Source: Branchipolynoe longqiensis (lineage: Eukaryota > Annelida > Polychaeta > Phyllodocida > Polynoidae). From it: DNA of 64,000 nucleotides. A model generated the notes under the pieces. It searched no databases, had not been told where the DNA came from, and saw nothing but the letters and a program-made list of their open reading frames with translations. Both the position numbers and the translations under genes were made by a program. The stretch lies in NCBI GenBank assembly GCA_030323885.1, contig CM059186.1:20994998-21058997 (forward strand), in the 5' to 3' direction. This document shows positions 42,384 through 53,771 of the stretch, piece by piece (position 1 is the stretch's first letter; each line of letters begins with the position of its first letter).

Positions 42384-42736
42384 TAAAGTTCCATAGTCCG
42401 AATGTTTTGACTTTCTGTCATTTTTTTTTAGATAAATATATTAAATTGATTGTTATGATGTACCTTATTTTAGTTTGAAGTAACTTATATTTTAAATGGC
42501 TACCTTTTGAGATATTTGAAGTGGAAGCATGTACAACTATTTTTGGCAACCACGCCAAAACTCTGACAGCTTCAGCAGTAACGGGTTGTATTCAATCGAC
42601 TAAGTATTCACTTCTATGTAGCAACAAATGCTTAGTAAATGCATCAGTAGCCTATCCAAGTTAGATATGCAGAATCAAATCTAGATAAGTGCTTTGGTTT
42701 TGAAAATTTGATATTTGATCAGACTATGCAGCTTTC
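42384..42736 (+). mobile_element. MITE-S, complete
   Basis: Left taaagttccatagtccgaat, right gatcagactatgcagcttt, with the full internal set (taaatatattaaattgattg, gagatatttgaagtggaagc). Best uninterrupted plus copy in the window. Confidence 0.85.
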
Positions 42737-42929
42737 ATTTAGGATAAAATGAGTCATGCACACATCGATAAATAATCTCCGTTTTGATAACACTCATCTT
42801 TTGAATCATTTCTGTTGACTTGAGATATTGCCATCTGAAAGGAGCATTCCCGGGTTTATTCATAATACATTGTGTAACCTAAATCTCTCTTGTGACTGAT
42901 TATCTGCAATTGAAATGCCCCTATACAGG

Positions 42930-43230
42930 GCATATTGTGCAGACTCCACTGTGCAAACTGCACTGCACAGACCAGGCTGCACTGCACAGACCAGACTGCA
43001 CTGCACATACTGCAATGTGTATACTGCATTGCACATACCATACTGTGCAGACAGCACTGTGCTGACAGCACTATGCAGACCGCCCTGCACAGACCACCCT
43101 GCACAGACCGCCCTGCACAGACCAGACTGCAGACCACACAGTGCAGACCCCACTCTGCAGACTGCAATGCACAGACTGTAGTGAACAGTGCGGAGACTGC
43201 AGTGCACAGTGTACAGACTGCATAATACCT
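42930..43230. repeat. Minisatellite with 10- and 20-bp periodicity
   Basis: Degenerate gcactgcacagaccagactg units. Frames in every phase stay open through it, which is a by-product of the repeat. Confidence 0.85.
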
Positions 43231-43327
43231 CCTGCAAGTTATGTTGATGATCCATTCACGGCGTGCCGCCAAGTGTGCCTGACTAAAGGCGCTGACCTGG
43301 CCGGTCACTGCCTGCAGGTGTCACCAG

Positions 43328-44080
43328 GGCCCATATGCACCAAGTTGTGCTTGTTTTAACCGGAGCTAGGCGCTAACTCCGGTCAGCTAGCTCCGGGTAG
43401 TGGGGGCTCCGCGAAAAAAATAAACTGGTATGCGCCAATGTTTTAGCCGGGCCGGATAGCTGACCGTGAGTTTATTTATAGATTTGGGAATTCCCTCTGC
43501 GTTTGTACCCATATATTAGGCTTAAATATATTAAATGCTATCATATTTAACAGAATTAGATACACAATAAGTGAAAGTTGGTGAAATTAACCCTAAATTC
43601 GAAGCAATATTAACGCTGCTGCTGTAACAGCGGCGATATTAATATTTCTATTTTCGAATCGACGAAAGTACAATAAACAAACCGCCGCTGCCGCCAGTAT
43701 GGAAAGCGATGTCGATGCGGCGGCGGCGGCGATTTGTTTACTTTACGTTCGTCGATTCAAAAATATAAATATTAATATCGCCGCCAATGCAGCGGTAGCC
43801 TTAATAACGCTTCGAATTTAGGGTTAAATTGAAAAATTTTCACTTATTGCGTCTGTAATTCTGTTAAATATGATAGCATTGAATAGATTGAGACCCACAC
43901 ACGCACACTAACCGCCCCGGCTAGCAGTTAAACCTGATTTGAAGCTGGGGTAGCTTAGCCTAGGCTACGGTCCGCGGTTAGCGCTGGCCCCGATTGGTGC
44001 ATACCAATTTTCCACAGTTAGCCGTGTGGAGATACCCAAACCGCGGTTAAGGCCCTAACTCCGATTGGTGCATATGGCCC
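43328..44080. mobile_element. TIR element with CAG flanks, first of two
   Basis: Ends GGCCCATATGCACCAA and TTGGTGCATATGGCCC, flanked by CAG (43325-43327 and 44081-44083). Interior has paired segments such as gatttgtttactttacgttc, gcttcgaatttagggttaa and GC-rich gcggcggcgg stretches, in both orientations. The CWG duplication fits PIF/Harbinger. No transposase. Confidence 0.8.
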
Positions 44081-44083
44081 CAG

Positions 44084-44794
44084 GGCCGGTATGCAGGAGT
44101 CAGTGTTAGCGGCGTTTGGTGTTAGAGCCTGTTACCCTTTAGCTATCACCGACGTCGGGAACTGTGTCAAGTGGTATGCAGGAGCGCGTAACACTTACAT
44201 TATAGCTAAACGTGAAGTTATTTATAGATTTAGGAAATCCCTCGATTGGACAATATGAATAATGCCACAAATGCGGTGGTGGTGTTAATATCGGTTCGAA
44301 TTTAGGGTTAAATTGGTAAAATATCACTTATGGCTTAGGTAATTCTGTTAAATATGACAGCATTGAATAGATTTGGGCCTAATAAATTTCCGCCACCGCA
44401 TCGACGTCGCTTTCCATACTGGCGGATGAAAGCGACCTCGATGCGGCGGTGGCGATTTGTTTACTTTACGTTCGTCGATTCGAAAATATAAATATTAATA
44501 TTGCTGCCGTTGCGGTGGCAGCGTTAATATTGCTTCGAATTTAGGGTTAATTTCATGAAATTTCACTTATTGCGTATGTAATTCTGTTAAATATGACAGC
44601 ATTGAATAGATTTGGGCCTAATGAACTGTCGCGTACAGCGCTATACCTCCAATTTTTCAGGGGTAACGTAACACCGGTTAAGCTTTTGGTGTTAGGCCTA
44701 TCACCGACTCGTGCATACCACTTTTCACCGCTACCCGGGGGATTCCCACGTACCACCGTTTTGGCTCGCTACCACCGACTCCTGCATACGGCCC
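44084..44794. mobile_element. TIR element with CAG flanks, second of two
   Basis: Ends GGCCGGTATGCAGGAGTC and GACTCCTGCATACGGCCC. It begins right after the CAG that ends the first element and is followed by CAG (44795-44797). Interior related to the first element. Confidence 0.8.
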
Positions 44795-45188
44795 CAGAAT
44801 GCTGGAGGGGCCTCATCGTCTGCACCTACCTACCTGCCTGCGTGTCTGTCTGTCTGCCTGCCTGCCTGTCTGCCTGCCTGTTTCTCTGTCTGTATGTCTG
44901 TCTCTGTTGGTTGGTATGTCTGTCTGTTTGTCTGTGTGCGCTGCCGGCCTGGATAACTTAGCCACTTATTTTGTTGTTTAAATCGGTCATAAACACCAGA
45001 CATGACCGATTCGAATGTGCGCATGTTTGTAAGATCGGCCCGGTTAACGCAGCGCATTCATGATCCATTCACGGCGTTCCGCCAAGTGTGCCTGACTGAA
45101 GGTGCCGACCTGGCCGGTCACCGCCTGCAGGTGTCACCAGAACGCTGGAGGGGCCTCGTAGTCTGCTCCTACCTACATGCCTGTGTGG

Positions 45189-45234
<46 letters not shown>

Positions 45235-45611
45235 GCTTGGCTGCCTGTGTGCCCGTCTGTCTGTGTGCTTGCCTGCCTGTTTGCCTGTCTATCTGTCTGC
45301 CTGTGTGCCTGTCTGTCTCTGTCTGTCTGTTTGCCTGTACACGTGCTTGCCTGCCAACTAATCTGCCAATCTTCCTCTCTGCCTGCCTCTTTGTGTGTCT
45401 GTATGTCTGTCTGTGTGCCTGCCTGTCTGTCTCTGTCTGTCTGTGTGCCTGCCTGTCTGTGTCTGTTTCTCTATGTCTGTCTGGCTGCATGCATGCCTGC
45501 CTGCCTGTCTGCCTGCCTGTTTCTCTGTCTGCCTGCCTGTATGTCTGTCTCTGTTGGTCGGTATGTCTGTCTGTTTGTCTGTGTGCGCTGCCGGCCTGGA
45601 TAATTTAGCCT

Positions 45612-45795
45612 CTCAGTCCCTCACTCACTCACTCACTCACTCACTTCACTCACTTCACTCACTTCACTCACTCACTCACTCACTCACGCACTCACTCACT
45701 CACTCACTCACGCACTCACTCACTCACTCACTCACCCACTCACTCACTCACTCACTCAATAACTCACATAGTCACTCACCCATTCACTCATTAGG
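45612..45795. repeat. CACT microsatellite
   Basis: (cact)n with occasional ttcact variants from 45617 to 45790. Confidence 0.9.
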
Positions 45796-45857
45796 GGTAA
45801 TCACCACTCTCGCTAGTCGGTAGGTGTCTAGCAGGCATTAGGAATTACTAATACGGT

Positions 45858-45916
45858 CCTGTCCTGATATTATGACCTTGGATGTTGCTAGGATATAAAA
45901 CAACAACAAACAAAGT
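45858..45916 (+). mobile_element. Tail-only SINE-A
   Basis: cctgtcctgatattatgacc to ataaaacaacaacaaacaaa; no body. Confidence 0.7.
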
Positions 45917-46236
45917 ATTAATACGGAATCAGGTGCCTGGTCTGACCAGCCGGGACCTGCCCTATTCACACACACACACATACACACTCATACACACACA
46001 CACCACACCACCATCATCACCAAGTTGTTGAATGGGATTCTTCCTGTTCCGTCCATTCAAGTGTGTCGTGTTGGTGTGGGTTTGGGTGTGGGTGTGGGTG
46101 TGGGTGTGAGGAGACTGACTGGCGACTGTGCTGCTCTGGCTTCTGATCTCTGCTCTCTGCTCTCTGCTCTATATTCTCTGCTCTCTACTTCTCGGCGCCA
46201 GGAGTAGCTAGCTCAGCCGTGAGAGTAAAACTTAAA
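45917..46236. other. Microsatellites, no gene
   Basis: (CA)n at 45967-46003, gggtgt repeats at 46076-46112, and ctctgct repeats at 46148-46190. Confidence 0.6.
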
Positions 46237-46685
46237 GGCCGTATTCGAATTAATCAACTCGGGTCACCCGAGCTACTTTTTGGCGCATGCGCACATCCTA
46301 CAGACTCGGGTTGAATAAACGAACACGCTTCTCCATGCTCGGGGTGGAAAAAATGCTGGCTTAATCCAACACTTTTTTTTTTTTAAACCCGATATAACTA
46401 CAGCAAAATAGGATTTAAAGTATTTTTTTATTGCATAGTTTAGTTATATTTCCCATTTCATTAATCTAATTAATTTGGTTAAAACCAACAAACACATATG
46501 CCTTGTATTGCTACAGGACGGTACCAGCACAAATGTGACGTCATCGCTCCGAGCCAAACCCAGCCAAGAGGTGGGTTACTGGGGTCGGGACTTTGTATTT
46601 GTCGACTCCACTTGCGGTGTTCAATTTGAAATGCTAGCAACTCGGGTGACCCGAATCGCCCTGGTCGTGTTACTCGAATACGGCC
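46237..46685. mobile_element. TIR element, ends GGCCGTATTCGA, word 'actcgggtcacccga'
   Basis: Complementary ends GGCCGTATTCGA and TCGAATACGGCC, flanked by AAA. Sub-terminal words actcgggtcacccgag (left) and actcgggtgacccgaat (right). Middle is not repetitive. Confidence 0.75.
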
Positions 46686-46739
46686 AAAGAGTGTGGGCGC
46701 GGTGCATCTGGATCTGAACACTACGCAGATGCGAGCTGC

Positions 46740-47092
46740 GCGTACATACATACATGCATACATACATACATACATACATACATACATACATACATACATA
46801 CATAATACTTACATACATAATACATACATACCTACATACATGCATACATACATACGTATTTATGTACGTACGTACGTATTTACGTACATACATACATACA
46901 TACATACATACATACGTACGTACGTACATACATACATACATACATACATACATGCATGCATGCATGCATGCATGCATACTACATACATACATACATACAT
47001 ACATACATACATACATACATACATACATACATACATACATACATACACACACACATACACACATACACACATACACACATACACACATACAC
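46740..47092. repeat. CATA/CGTA microsatellite
   Basis: (acat)n with acgt and atgc variants, ending in acacac. Open frames such as the 167-residue Thr/His/Tyr frame are by-products. Confidence 0.9.
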
Positions 47093-47189
47093 AGTCATTT
47101 CATTTTGCTAGACTGAGAATCCTGCTCAAACTTCAAAGTGACCACATCGTCCCGACTGCTGATGATCCTTCGTTCGTTGTGAGGCCCCA

Positions 47190-47708
47190 CTTGTGAGGAT
47201 CAACCGTCGACTGGACAGTGCCCAACCCGCCAAACCCCCCCACCCCGAACCACCGCCCGCCCACCCCGCACTCGGCGCACCTCGCCCCGCCCCCGGACTC
47301 CCCGCAACCCGTCTCCCCGCTCCCCGCTCCCCGGCTCCCCGCTCCCAGACTCCCCCTCCCCGGCTCCGCGGCTGCCGACGCCCGGTGCGCCCCCACGCGC
47401 CGTGCTGGAGGAGAGGACGGACACTCTGGGCGGGCCGCGCGTCATGTGCACACATCCCTCCGGTGAAGCAGTGGACGCACCGATACAACGGAGACAGCGA
47501 GAGTAGACCGAGGACTGACACAGTCACACAGTGTATGTAGACAGAGCTATCTAATCAGCAATACACCGCCGGATCCAACATCCGCTACTCTCAGAGAGAA
47601 ATCCACAGTCCGCAATCCACGCCCAGTCACCGTGGTGCGCTTAAAATAAACAAAACCAACAACAAACAAGTACGCGGCCGTCGTGGTGACTTTTGGGCCA
47701 TTGTTGAC
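47190..47708 (+). promoter_or_regulatory. CpG- and C-rich block upstream of the candidate exon
   Basis: GC content and CpG frequency rise sharply relative to the AT-rich flanks, with ccgcccccgg, ccccgctccccgctccccgg repeats and later acgcggccgtcgtgg. This is the look of a CpG-island promoter or 5' UTR. No clear TATA box, as usual for such promoters. The simple ccccgctccc repeats could alternatively be just another GC-rich repeat. Confidence 0.4.
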
Positions 47709-47975
47709 ATGGAGGCTGCGGGCTGCTGTGGTGGCGGCGGTGGAGGCGGTGGAGGCGGTAGCGGCGGCGGGACGACGGCGGCGGGAGAAGAGCGGGTCGA
47801 CGCGGGGGCCGACGGGGACCGGGGCGCCGAGGTCAGCTGCAGGGGAGGGTCTCCGTCCAGGGGCCACATCGGCCGGCAGGAGTCGTACTGTGACTGCGAT
47901 ACGTGCCTGCTCGGCTTTGACGACACGCGGCCCGGTCAGGACGTACTCGACGAGCCGGTCAAGAAGAAGAAATCG
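47709..47975 (+). CDS. Candidate first coding exon of a host gene
   Basis: ATG at 47709 in good context (gacATGG). It gives 89 codons: MEAAGCC, a run of glycines, an acidic and Arg-rich segment, then RQESYCDCDTCLLGFDDTRPG and a basic end VKKKKS. The reading frame meets GTAGGA at 47976, a fair splice donor in phase 0. Codon use and composition fit a vertebrate- or mollusc-style Gly-rich N-terminus. I do not recognise the protein; the CxCxxC cluster may bind metal. No downstream exon is visible in the next 16 kb. Confidence 0.5.
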
Positions 47976-48009
47976 GTAGGACCCTCCCCCCTTGCATCAT
48001 CCTCACTTC

Positions 48010-48828
48010 AACCTTCATAATGCATACTGCATAATTCATACTTCATACTGCATCCGTCATTCTTTATACTGCATCCTTCATACTGCATTCTTCATACTGC
48101 ATCCTTCATACTGCATGCTTCATACTGCATCCTTCATACTTCATACTGCATGCTTTATACTGCATCCTTCATACTGCATCCTTCATACTTCATACTGCAT
48201 CCTTCATACGGCATGCTTCAAACTGCATACTACACTTCATCCTTTATACTGCATCCTTCAGACTGCATCCTTCATACTACATCCTTCATACTTCATGCTT
48301 CATACTGCATCATTCATCCTTTATACTGCATACTTCATACTTCATGCTTCATATGGCATGCTTCATTCTTCATACTGCATTCTTCATACGTCATACTGCA
48401 TCCTTCATGCTTAATTCTTCATACTGCATGCTTCATACTTCATACTGCATACTTCATGCTTCACACTGCATGCTTCATACTGCATACTTCATACTGCATA
48501 CTTCATACTGCATCCTTCATACTGCATCCTTCATACTGCATCTTTCATACTGCATCCTTCATACTGCATCCTTCATACTGCATCCTGCATACTTCATACG
48601 ACATGCTTCATACTGCATGCTTCATCCTTCTTACTGCATTATTCATACTGCATGCTTCATACTGCATACTTCATGCTTCATATGGCATGCTTCATTCTTC
48701 ATACTGCATTCTTCATACTTCATACTGCATCCTTCATGCTTCATTCTTCATACTGCATTCTTCATACTGCATCCTTCATCCTTCATACTGCATCCTTCAT
48801 ACTGCATACTGCTTATTGCAGCTATTCT
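48010..48828. repeat. Minisatellite, unit about 'catactgcatccttcatactt'
   Basis: Degenerate 10- and 20-bp units (catactgcat, ccttcatact, gcttcatact) throughout. It would lie in intron 1 of the candidate gene. The 292- and 196-residue Tyr/Leu/His-rich frames are by-products. Confidence 0.9.
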
Positions 48829-48879
48829 TGTCTCCGGTGTCATTTTCCGTCCATTTGAGGTGCATGCATTATATTTATA

Positions 48880-49050
48880 CTACAGTCACGCTACTGCTTG
48901 CGACCACTTTGCACGGCCACAAAAAAAGGGGTGATCGCAAAATGGTTGCAACTGATCGCAAAGTGATCTTCGGCGGTCCTGACTTCCTTGTAACCATGTT
49001 GGTCACAAGATTGCAGCTACTGCACTAAAACCTCCTTGCGACCAAAATGA
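48880..49050. mobile_element. Foldback element fragment, word 'gcgaccactttgc'
   Basis: tacagtcacgctactgcttg then cgaccactttgcacggcc, aaagtgatcttcggcggtcc and ccttgcgaccaaaatgataa. Related to 29818-30437; right end lost. Confidence 0.65.
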
Positions 49051-49489
49051 TAACCCAGAGGTCCTGGACAAACCAGCAGGACTCATACAATACACATATT
49101 ACCGTAATGGCCGGAAATGTGTCCTGGCACTTATTAATTCCATATGGCTTGACAGCCCTCATCGGCCTTACGTTTTCAAGTCATGCACTTTCAGAAGACT
49201 GGCACTGTTTCCTTTATTTAAAAAAAAAAGTATATATAAAGAATCTTTGAGAGTTTGCAAGGCAGGACGTAGCGGAGGGTGGGACCACAGTGGGCACAGC
49301 TCTGGTTGTGCATTCAGTTGTTTCTTTGTCTTATTGTCTTTGGGCTTGGCCAATTAGGTACATTCTGATAGCAGACTTAACTCCTAGATACGCGTTTAGG
49401 TTTCTAATCCTATTATCTAATCTATGAGGAGGCCGTGTGTGTGTCTACACGACCCACCAAGAGAACTATTGACCCATATAACTTCACAC
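49051..49489. other. no recognised feature
   Basis: Unassigned sequence. Confidence 0.5.
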
Positions 49490-49605
49490 ACACACATGTA
49501 TATATATATGTATCCATATATATATATTCATCCATATATATATCCATATATATATATATGTATATATATGTATATGTATCCATATATATATATGAAGAGT
49601 TCAAG
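49490..49605. repeat. TA/TCCATA microsatellite
   Basis: (tatatatatccata)n type repeat. Confidence 0.9.
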
Positions 49606-50331
49606 CGCAAAACCACGTAAGCGCCAATCCAAAAAATGGAATTAAAATAAAAGATTTTTATATGAAAATAATTGTAATTCTCACCAATTACTCATTTCTT
49701 GTGATAACATGATTATGGAGCAGTGAACACAAAAGTAGGAATGTAAAAAAATAACTTTTTAAGGGTTTGAATCCGATGTTTATGTCAAATTTTCAATTGG
49801 CGTTTACCTGGTTTTGTGCCTGGACTCTTCATATGGGTCATTTCATGGTAACTGGGGCCAATGTATTTTCTAGTATGTAATTGTCAAAAACAATTATTGA
49901 AAGAATAGAGGAGTTAATTTCTTTATAGAACTGTTATTCTTACACTTTGGAGGGATATATATGATAAAATGAAGACCTACTGTGGCATAGGAAAAAAAAT
50001 GCCAACATATTCATTAAGCACATATGGTGTTTTAAGGGTATGAATATGTTACATGGAGAATATGGACTTTTCAACAGCCCATTAGACCTTCATTTTGCAT
50101 GGAACATTACTTGTTAGTTTATCAAGTAATAAAAGGACACTCTCATTTGAAATAAATGCCCATCTTGAATGCATATCTTTGTATCTTTATCTAAAATTCC
50201 ATGGTGATTAAACTGGTTCTGGACGTAATTGTGGTGTCCCCCGCTTATCCCCTGCTTGTTATGTCAGTAAATATGCTATTCTGGGAATACCAGACCTTCA
50301 GGAAGAAACTATTTGCCATGACTAGTAATAT
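49606..50331. other. no recognised feature
   Basis: AT-rich unassigned sequence without usable open frames. Confidence 0.5.
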
Positions 50332-50345
50332 CATTTTCCTACAAT

Positions 50346-50967
50346 GACCAGACGGGCGGCCGAATGAGTTTGTTTGTTTGTTGTTGTTTTACATCCTAGC
50401 AACATCTAAGGTCATATCAGGACGGGTACCGACTATTGACAGTGCACACTCATGGTGACTTTATGGTGCTGTCCCACTGGGAAATCAGGCCGCCGGCACC
50501 ATGACCTGGTATCCCACTCAGTCACATTATCCTGACACTGATCACTCCAGCCCTTGCCCTGTCCTAATAATGCTGAGCGCCTGGCTAGGAAGCGACAAGC
50601 ACCAATTTTCAAGTCATTGGTTTCACTTGACCAAGGAGTAGAGTGTCCGTCTCCTGTTTTGGGAGATCGGGAGAACCGAACCCATGCGTTCGCGGGTTCG
50701 AATCCTCGTCGAGTCAAACCAATGACTTGAAAATTGATACTTGTCGCTTCCTAGCCTGGCGCTCAGCATTATTAGGATAGGGCAAGGACTGGTTGGCTCA
50801 GTGTCAGGATAATGTGACTGAGTGGGATATCAGGTCATGGTGCTGGTGCCCTGGTTTCCCAGTGGGGCAGCACTATAAAGTCGCCATGAGTGCGGACTGT
50901 CACAAGTCGGTACCTGTCCTGATATGACCTTAGATGTTGCTCGGATTTAAAACAAACAAACAAATAC
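50346..50967 (+). mobile_element. SINE-A, plus (type-2 head), split by a minus SINE-A
   Basis: The head starts ccagacgggcggccgaatga at 50349, is interrupted, and resumes at about 50638 (agtagagtgtccgtctcctg) to the tail near 50960. An 11-bp duplication, ttttcctacaa, flanks the whole (50335-50345 and 50968-50978). Confidence 0.8.
50369..50637 (-). mobile_element. SINE-A nested in the head of another
   Basis: Minus copy from tttgtttgtttgttgttgtt to cattggtttcacttgacc, without its own head. It interrupts the A-box area of the host SINE, as at 1583-1899. Confidence 0.8.
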
Positions 50968-51575
50968 TTTTCCTACAAAGCTGAATGAAAGAAAATTGAA
51001 GTTTGAAGTCCCTTATTTTTGTTTGTCCTCTTCTATTATGTTACGTCTACAACTCAAAAATGGGAAGAATATAACTTCCCTGTAGAGATTCCTTTATAGT
51101 GCAGTTGTGTATTTAGGGGGTCACAACATACAAATACATTTTTTTATGTAATAACTATTCTTAAATAATTGTTGTCATTAATAAATAATAATAATAATAA
51201 TAATATATTTATTTCCACATGATCAATGTACACACAAGTTGATATTTATATCAGTAATTTTTTCACATGAAAAAGGAGAAAGCAGAAGTACAATACCTAT
51301 GAGGTGCTTTCCCCATTTAAAAATAACACAGATACATTGCTTATACCATAGAAATAATAACTAGAAAGATACAGTAAATACAGTAAATTACATCTCAATA
51401 TTTATGTACTAAACTACTATGTGTTTTCCCTCTGATAAAGCTTAATGACCTTAGATGTTGCTAGGATGTAAAACAATAACAAAACAAACAAAACAAACTT
51501 TTCCTACAAAGCTGAATGACAGAAAATTGAAGTTTGAAGTGACTTATTTTTGTTTGTGTCCTCTTCTATGTATGG
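50968..51575. repeat. Duplicated SINE-junction segment
   Basis: The SINE tail plus flank at 50925-51040 (gaccttagatgttgc... ttttcctacaaagctgaatg ... aagtttgaagt) recurs at 51447-51570. The intervening 51041-51446 has an AAT microsatellite (51185-51206) and no gene. Confidence 0.75.
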
Positions 51576-51659
51576 ACAAGAGTTGGCTACTTAGTGGGAA
51601 AAATAGGGAAATACACAATATTAATTTGTTACCCTCATGTAACACTTTGGGCACATTTA

Positions 51660-51770
51660 CCATGAAAAGATCCATATCCATATATACATATATATGCATA
51701 TACATATATATATATAGATATATATATATGCATATATATCCATACATATATATATATATATATATATATG
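51660..51770. repeat. TA-rich microsatellite
   Basis: tatatacatatatatgcata-type repeat next to the TIR element. Confidence 0.85.
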
Positions 51771-51771
51771 G

Positions 51772-52040
51772 GTCAGCCTCACGAAAATGGGCCAATTGGA
51801 GGAAGTTGTCGGCGTCGATCATTGGATGTCGGCGTCGATCGGTATAATTATAATTTATCATTGACAGAGGTGTTGAAAAGTCCTTAAATTTATCCTGAAT
51901 GTAAAGGTCGAGAAAATACAACAACCTTATTTGTTTCTAGGATAATTTAATATAAAACAAAGAAATGCACTACACTTTTAAGGATTGCGATGCCGACATC
52001 TTCAATTGACCACTGATTGGCCCATTTTCGTGAGGCTGAC
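51772..52040. mobile_element. Short TIR element, ends GTCAGCCTCACGAAAATGGG
   Basis: ~26-bp inverted ends (gtcagcctcacgaaaatggg at the left; cccattttcgtgaggctgac at the right) around 269 bp. A 17-bp direct repeat, gtcggcgtcgatc-type, lies at 51808-51840. It sits in a TA-rich tract, so a TA duplication cannot be read. Confidence 0.8.
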
Positions 52041-52452
52041 TCATATATATATGTATATATATTCGCGACAACATATAGCCAGCATAAGAAATTAAGTGGA
52101 ATAGGAGAGATCCATGTGATGACTTAGCTGTTGGGTGCAGGTTATTTATAGAAGTATTAAGTTGATTTGGTTCTAGCTAAATGCTGCATATACTCCGACA
52201 TTGCTCTAGATCATGCTCCAGATCATGTCTACCAGGCTAGGCTCGGCGGGCCTAAGCAGCCTATTTGACAGGTAGCTTAGTCGTTGTTTTATCCGCCCGA
52301 GGAAGTTACAGCTTTTTGTTGTATAGTGAGTGTTCCAGTGTCATGTTATCAACATTTCTAGTGGCATTTCCATATTTATTGGAATCATCTGTCTTTCACA
52401 CCGCAATGTCCACATCTCGAATATGTATATACCTATTTACATATATGTATTT
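52041..52452. other. no recognised feature
   Basis: Unassigned sequence with a short repeated gctctagatcatgctccaga near 52203. Confidence 0.45.
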
Positions 52453-53037
52453 ATAGTGCGTCCCCACCGGGAGACCAGGCGGCCAGCACCATGATTTGAT
52501 ATCCCACTCAGTCACATTATCCTGACACTGAGCCAACCAGTCCTTGCCCTATTCTAATAATGCTGAGCGCCTGGCTACGAACCGACAAGTATCAACTTTT
52601 AAGTCATTGGTTTGACTCGACCAGGGTTCAAACCCATGATCTACCAAAAAGGGAACCGGGCACGTTGGCCTAATCAGTAGAGCGTGGGCCTCGCGTGTGG
52701 GAGATCGGGTGTTCGCTTCCCAGTCGAGTCAAACCACTGACTTATCAAATTGATACTTGTCGCTTCCTAGCCAGGCGCTCGGCATTATTAGGATCGGGCA
52801 AGGACTGGTTAGCTCAGTATCAGGATAATGTGACTTAGTTGGAAATCAGGTCATAGTGCTGGTGGCCTGCTCTCCCAGTGGGGCAGCACTATAAAAGTCA
52901 CCATGAGTGTGCACTGTAACAAGTCAGTACCCATCCTGATATGACCTTAGATGTTGCTAGGATTTAAAACAACAACAAACGAACAACAATCAAAGCGGGA
53001 GACGATCGCTCAACTGATTCGGCCACCCCGTCTGGGC
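52453..53037 (-). mobile_element. SINE-A, minus (type-2 head), split by a plus SINE-A
   Basis: Body from 52453 to cccatgatctaccaaaa. The head resumes at 52993 (caaagcgggagacgatcgct) and ends ggccaccccgtctg, where a TIR element starts. Confidence 0.8.
52668..52992 (+). mobile_element. SINE-A, plus (type-1 head), nested
   Basis: ccgggcacgttggcctaatc to ttgctaggatttaaaacaac and the aacaaacgaac tail. Full length, inserted within the head of the surrounding minus copy. Confidence 0.85.
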
Positions 53038-53771
53038 CCGTATGCACCAAGTTGTGCTAGCCTTAACCGGAGCTAGGCGCTAACTCCGGTCAGCTAGCTG
53101 CGGGTAGTGGGGGGTCCGCGAAAAAGATTAACAGGTATGCGCCAATGTTTTAGCCTGGGCGGATAGCTGACCGTGAGTTTATTTATAGATTTGGGAATTC
53201 CCTCCAGTCGACGATATGAATAACGCCGCCAATGCGGCGGCGGCTTTAATATTGCTTCGAATTTAGGGTTAATTTGATTAAATTTCACTTATGGCGTATG
53301 TAATTCTGTTAAATATGACAGCATTCAATAGATTTGGGCTAATATATAGCCGCCGATTCGGCGGCGACGGCGGCGGCCATATTTAGTTGACGTTGGACAG
53401 TATGGATATCGACGTCGCTGCGGAGGCGGCGGTTTGTTTACATTACATTCGTCGATTCGAAAATATTAATATCGCCGCTGCTACGGCAGCAGCGTTAATA
53501 TCGCTTCGCATTTAGGGTTAAACTGATAAGATTTCACTTATTGCGTATGTAATTCTGTTAAATATGACAGCATTGAATAGATTGAGAGCCACACACGCAC
53601 ACTAACCGCCCCGGCTAGCAGTTAAACCTGATTTGAAAGTGGGATAGCTTAGCCTAGGCTACGGTCCGCGGTTTGCGCTGGCACCGATTGATGCATACGG
53701 ATTTTCCACAGTTAGCCGTTTGGGGATAGTCAAACCGCGGTTACGGCCTTAACTCCGATTGGTGCATACGC
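53035..53771. mobile_element. TIR element with CTG flanks, third copy of the 43.3-kb family
   Basis: Left end GGCCCGTATGCACCAAG after CTG (53032-53034). Right end gattgatgcatacgg-type text and ttggtgcatacgc, then CTG (53772-53774); two terminal bases are lost on the right. Interior matches 43328-44080 closely. Confidence 0.8.

Larger units (their letters stand above)
43243..45605. repeat. Tandem segmental duplication, first copy carrying two TIR elements
   Basis: The first copy is 43243-43327 plus 44795-44957; the second is 45057-45605. Shared text: gatccattcacggcgtgccg, gtgcctgactaaaggcgctg, a TGTC/TGCC microsatellite, and gtgtgcgctgccggcctgga at the end. The second copy lacks the TIR insertions and serves as an empty site (gtgtcaccagaacgctggag at 45129). 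Confidence 0.85.

Noticed and set aside
45173..45823. Cys/Leu-rich frame of up to 143 residues that could look like a secreted cysteine-rich peptide
   Set aside because: Translation of TGTC/TGCC and CACT microsatellites; cysteine spacing follows the repeat.
46693..47196. 167-residue Thr/His/Tyr-rich frame and mirror frames
   Set aside because: Product of the CATA microsatellite.
47992..49028. 140- to 292-residue Tyr/Leu/His-rich frames
   Set aside because: Product of the 10/20-bp minisatellite; frames follow the repeat phase.
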